Shown piece after piece: positions 61,244 through 64,000 of a DNA stretch of 64,000 nt (position 1 is its first letter; each line of letters starts with the position of its first letter). Both the position numbers and the translations under genes were made by a program. Below the pieces are notes generated by a model. The model was not told the DNA's origin. It saw only the letters and a program-made list of their open reading frames with translations, and did no database searches. Source of the stretch: JAAYHV01 sp964400515 (GTDB taxonomy: Bacteria > Bacillota > Clostridia > Peptostreptococcales > Anaerovoracaceae); contig CAYNTJ010000005.1 in NCBI GenBank assembly GCA_964400515.1, positions 1-64,000 of the forward strand, given 5' to 3'.

Positions 61244-61732
61244 TTATTTTTCTATACTAAGTATTTTATACCTAGATGCTCCATCAGGTATCTGAATTTC
61301 TACGGTTTCTCCTTTTCGTTTACCAAGTAGACTTTTCCCAACCATAGATTCACTGCTAAGCTTTCCGTTAAAAGGATCCGCTTCCGTTGTTCCTACAATT
61401 GTAAAGTCTAATTTCTCCTTGCTTGTCATATCCTGTACTTTAACTTTCAATCCTACGCTTACAACATCTACTGTAAGCTCGTCGCTGTTTACTACATTGG
61501 CTTCTCTGATTCTGTTTTCCAGATAATTTATCTTTTCCTCAAGCTCGGCCTGTTCATCTTTAGCCGCATCATATTCTGCGTTCTCAGACAAGTCACCATA
61601 AGATATGGCTTCCTTTAATCTTTCCGCCACTTCTTTTCTTTTTACTGCCTTTAATTCATCTAATTCTTCCACTAAACGGTCATACCCTTCCTGAGTGATA
61701 TCATTCTCAGGGTTATAATTATTCATAGTCAT
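61244..61732 (-). CDS. greA: Transcription elongation factor GreA
   Basis: GreA rescues backtracked RNA polymerase by stimulating transcript cleavage. The 162-residue protein has the N-terminal coiled coil with the acidic tip (ISYGDLSENAEYDAAKDEQAEL) and the C-terminal FKBP-like domain (LSSESMVGKSLLGKRKGETVEI). GGGAGGAAAGATTA precedes the ATG. It leads the greA-lysS-asnS cluster. Confidence 0.97.
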   Translation of the reverse strand: MTMNNYNPENDITQEGYDRLVEELDELKAVKRKEVAERLKEAISYGDLSENAEYDAAKDEQAELEEKINYLENRIREANVVNSDELTVDVVSVGLKVKVQDMTSKEKLDFTIVGTTEADPFNGKLSSESMVGKSLLGKRKGETVEIQIPDGASRYKILSIEK

Positions 61733-61749
61733 TAATCTTTCCTCCCGGT

Positions 61750-62841
61750 TTATACGTATACTATTTTAACATTGTTTGAACTGGTTATATAAACCAGTGT
61801 TGCGTAACACACTTCAAATTCCAATATGTCTCCAACTTTATACTTCTTCTCTGCATCTTCAATATCAACAATCGTATGATCCGAAGATGCCCCTATTATT
61901 TCAATTCCTTTATCGATAGGTATTAATTCACTAGGATCCCCATAGTCAACTCTTCCCATTCCTAAAAGCATTCTGTCTCTCATTCCCCTGTCAATATATT
62001 TAGGTCTATGTCCGAAACAGTCGACCCCCACTTCACCCACAGGGTGTGAAGGCTTTCTTTTTACTTCTATGACTTCTGCCTTTATTTTAAATACATCATT
62101 ATGCAAAGAGCTCATATCATAGTGATACACCACATCCAAGTCTCTGGCAAGGAGTACTCCTTCTCCAAGTCTTAAATGATTAATTCTCTTTGGCATGTCT
62201 CCGTCCCAAAGTCTCATAAGACTGCTTGTTGCTCCTCCGGAAACAAATTCCAACTCTCTTCCGATATTTTCTTCTATTGCTTCAGCCAATTCCACCAACT
62301 CATTCAGTTTTTCTTTTGTCGGTAATATGGAACCATAACAACCCACATTTGTTCCTACTCCTGCCAGTTTAAGGTTATGTAATTCGTTTTCTATCCATAC
62401 AGCTGTTTTTATAAGCTCTTCCTTATCCCAATAGCCTTCCCTAAGGTCTCCCAGATCTGCCATTAGAATAACTTTATGTTCTTTATCCTGTATTCTCGCC
62501 TCCATGTTCAACGCTTTTAGCACTTCTACTTCGCTGTTTAAGCTTATATCCGTTAATTCCACAACATCCTTAGCTTCGCTAATCATTGGCACCCTTATTA
62601 GCATATAAGTTGTTTCGATTCCAAACTTCTTGCAGTTAAATACTTGGTCAAGTCTGGATGTACCTATTATATTAGCACCACCTTCCAAATATTTTTTTGC
62701 TATCAGAGGAAGACCATTTGCTCCTTTTATAACACCAGTCATAGTAATCCCATTATCCATACATCTTTCATTTACCTTTGTTACATTGTGTTTCAATTTT
62801 TCTAAATCGATTTCTACTCTTGGATAACCTAAATTATTCAT
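61750..62841 (-). CDS. orr: Alanine-racemase-fold PLP enzyme, probable ornithine racemase
   Basis: The 363-residue protein has the N-terminal PLP-barrel with Lys in TGVIKGANGLPLIAKKYLEGG (about residue 39), GVGTNVGCYGS, LEFVSGGATSSLMRLWDGD and HLRLGEGVLLARD, a pattern of the Orr/YhfX-type racemases rather than Alr. Ornithine racemase of amino-acid-fermenting clostridia makes D-ornithine for the AdoCbl-dependent D-ornithine aminomutase. Substrate is inferred from family resemblance. CAGGAGGAAG precedes the ATG. Confidence 0.8.
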   Translation of the reverse strand: MNNLGYPRVEIDLEKLKHNVTKVNERCMDNGITMTGVIKGANGLPLIAKKYLEGGANIIGTSRLDQVFNCKKFGIETTYMLIRVPMISEAKDVVELTDISLNSEVEVLKALNMEARIQDKEHKVILMADLGDLREGYWDKEELIKTAVWIENELHNLKLAGVGTNVGCYGSILPTKEKLNELVELAEAIEENIGRELEFVSGGATSSLMRLWDGDMPKRINHLRLGEGVLLARDLDVVYHYDMSSLHNDVFKIKAEVIEVKRKPSHPVGEVGVDCFGHRPKYIDRGMRDRMLLGMGRVDYGDPSELIPIDKGIEIIGASSDHTIVDIEDAEKKYKVGDILEFEVCYATLVYITSSNNVKIVYV

Positions 62842-62865
62842 TTCTTCCTCCTGTTTGATGATCTA

Positions 62866-64000
62866 TTAATTAGATTTATTTGATTCTACAAAACGCTTAA
62901 TCTTTTTACCGGTGGTTTTTTCAAATTCATCTTTCCTGACAATAACATTTTTTATTTTTTTAAATAATGGCAGATCCGCATTGATTTTATCCACCTCTTT
63001 TAAAACCAAATCATAAGCGTCTTCTTCTTTAAAGTCTTCGCCTAATACTGCTTTTACCTCATCATTATCCAGTAAAACCGTAGCAATTATACTTGTACTG
63101 TTTAATTCGTCTTCTTTTGCCCAAACCAAAGACTCGGCAATATAAGGTACCTTTCCAAGATAATATTCAAGTTCCTCCGGATATACATTCTTACCATTGG
63201 CCGTTATTATGACATTCTTCTTTCTACCGGTTATATATATATATCCCTCTTCATCAACATAACCCAAATCACCGGTATGGAACCATCCGTTTTTAATTAC
63301 ATCATTTGTTTCATCCGGCATATTATAGTAACCCATCATTACATTGTCGCCCTTGAAGCAAATTTCTCCAATGCCTTCTTCGTTTTTATTTTCAATTTTA
63401 ACCTTTAGGCAAGGCAACACATATCCTGCGGATTTGTTTCTCATATATTTTCTGATGTCCGGATTTAATGCCACCATAGGTGAGCACTCCGTAAGACCAT
63501 AGCCTTGTATGGCAACAACTCCCAAATCATTGAAGAATTCCAGAATCTCCGGATCGATGGCAGCACCTCCGGAAATGAAAACTCTTATCCTACCGCCAAA
63601 TGTATCCATTATTTCTGCTGCTGCTTTTTTAGATATATCCAGCTTAACTTTTTTAGTTACTCTATTCAGCTTAAGTAACAGTTTAAGCGGCCTTTCTTTG
63701 CCTTTTTTCCTTACACCCTGCATAATTTTCTTATAGAAGTTCTCCATAATCAAAGGAACCATTAGCACCATAGTAGGCCTTACTTCCTGAATATTTTTAA
63801 GTATGTGCTTAAGCCCTTCACAAAATGCCAAGGATGCTCCGCAATATAATGCCATCAGAAAACTGCAAGTACATTCATATGTATGGTGAATTGGCAACAC
63901 TGAAAAGAATATATCTTCCGGATTTACATTTAATATAGTAGGGGCATTCATTATATCCACCGCTAGGTTTTTATTTGATAGCATTACCCCCTTGGCAATT
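62866..64000 (-). CDS. AMP-dependent acyl-CoA synthetase (C-terminal part; start lies beyond the right edge)
   Basis: The open frame runs to the window edge, the last residues seen being the P-loop part IAKGVMLSNKN. The rest contains YGLTECSPMVALN (A5), NGWFHTGDLGYVDEEGYIYI (A7), GRKKNVIITANGKNVYPEEL (A8) and the C-terminal catalytic Lys region TTGKKIKRF (A10). These enzymes adenylate fatty acids or other carboxylates and transfer them to CoA; the long-chain type is likely but the substrate is unproven. It lies 24 bases upstream of the racemase gene. Confidence 0.9.
   Translation of the reverse strand, partial: IAKGVMLSNKNLAVDIMNAPTILNVNPEDIFFSVLPIHHTYECTCSFLMALYCGASLAFCEGLKHILKNIQEVRPTMVLMVPLIMENFYKKIMQGVRKKGKERPLKLLLKLNRVTKKVKLDISKKAAAEIMDTFGGRIRVFISGGAAIDPEILEFFNDLGVVAIQGYGLTECSPMVALNPDIRKYMRNKSAGYVLPCLKVKIENKNEEGIGEICFKGDNVMMGYYNMPDETNDVIKNGWFHTGDLGYVDEEGYIYITGRKKNVIITANGKNVYPEELEYYLGKVPYIAESLVWAKEDELNSTSIIATVLLDNDEVKAVLGEDFKEEDAYDLVLKEVDKINADLPLFKKIKNVIVRKDEFEKTTGKKIKRFVESNKSN

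Noticed and set aside
1..64000. CRISPR arrays, rRNA and tRNA genes
   Set aside because: No regularly spaced repeats, rRNA-like blocks or tRNA cloverleaf with a T-arm were recognised on either strand by reading; a dedicated tRNA scan was not possible.

Overview
The window is a low-GC, gene-dense chromosomal segment of an anaerobic Firmicute, most likely an amino-acid-fermenting member of the Clostridia/Tissierellia (a Sedimentibacter-like organism is a guess, not a determination). Evidence seen: sporulation sigma factor SigH, strong AGGAGG-type ribosome binding sites, a clostridial-type ribosomal protein/RNA polymerase cluster, a complete anaerobic (cbi) corrin pathway and an ornithine-racemase-type gene. 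No rRNA, tRNA, CRISPR array, insertion sequence or prophage was seen, and no gene-free stretch exceeds 300 bases.

Layout. 1-14.4 kb (all minus strand): rpmG-secE-nusG-rplK-rplA-rplJ-rplL-rpoB-rpoC, then rpsL-rpsG-fusA-tuf (tuf runs off the left edge), with an L10 leader, an L1-type site, a terminator/promoter pair before rpoB, a promoter before rpsL and an unexplained structured region between rpsL and rpsG. 14.4-32.2 kb (minus): an 18-gene cobalamin operon behind a TTGACA promoter, a cobalamin riboswitch and an intrinsic terminator. Its order is FecCD-type permease, ATPase, exported CbiK-like chelatase, BtuF-like lipoprotein with SLH-like repeats, a nitrilase-family protein, cbiD, cbiL, cbiF, cbiG, cbiH, cbiJ, cbiET, cbiA, cbiB, cobD, an alkaline-phosphatase-superfamily protein, cbiP, cbiC. 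32.1-34.6 kb (minus): cyuA-ogt-DUF1847. 34.6-36.4 kb (plus): a YibE/F pair facing away from cyuA across a shared promoter region.

36.4-48.3 kb (minus): carD and then a long operon yacL-ispDF-proS-two chromate-transporter halves-nudix-cyclophilin-cysE-cysS-mrnC-thyA-folA-rlmB-sigH. 48.4-53.6 kb: a small membrane protein (minus), then on the plus strand two complete OmpR-family two-component systems, each followed by a small membrane-protein gene preceded by the same 30-bp promoter motif. 53.6-64 kb (minus): radA (broken by a one-base frameshift), an EF-G-like GTPase, pepT, asnS, lysS, greA, an ornithine/alanine racemase, and the C-terminal part of an acyl-CoA synthetase running off the right edge.

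How it fits together. The radA...yacL-ispDF...cysE-cysS-mrnC-rlmB-sigH...rpmG-secE-nusG-rpl-rpo-rps-fus-tuf order is the conserved Firmicutes cluster around radA-sigH-rpoB. Here it is opened by about 22 kb of cobalamin, cysteine-desulfidase and yib genes between sigH and rpmG, and by the two-component region between radA and carD. The B12 operon covers cobalt insertion through adenosylcobinamide(-phosphate) assembly; genes for precorrin-2 synthesis, adenosylation and the lower-ligand steps are not in the window. The items most worth follow-up are the extra enzymes in the B12 operon, the exported chelatase with SLH-linked binding protein, the twin response-regulator operators, the rpsL-rpsG RNA structure, and the radA frameshift.
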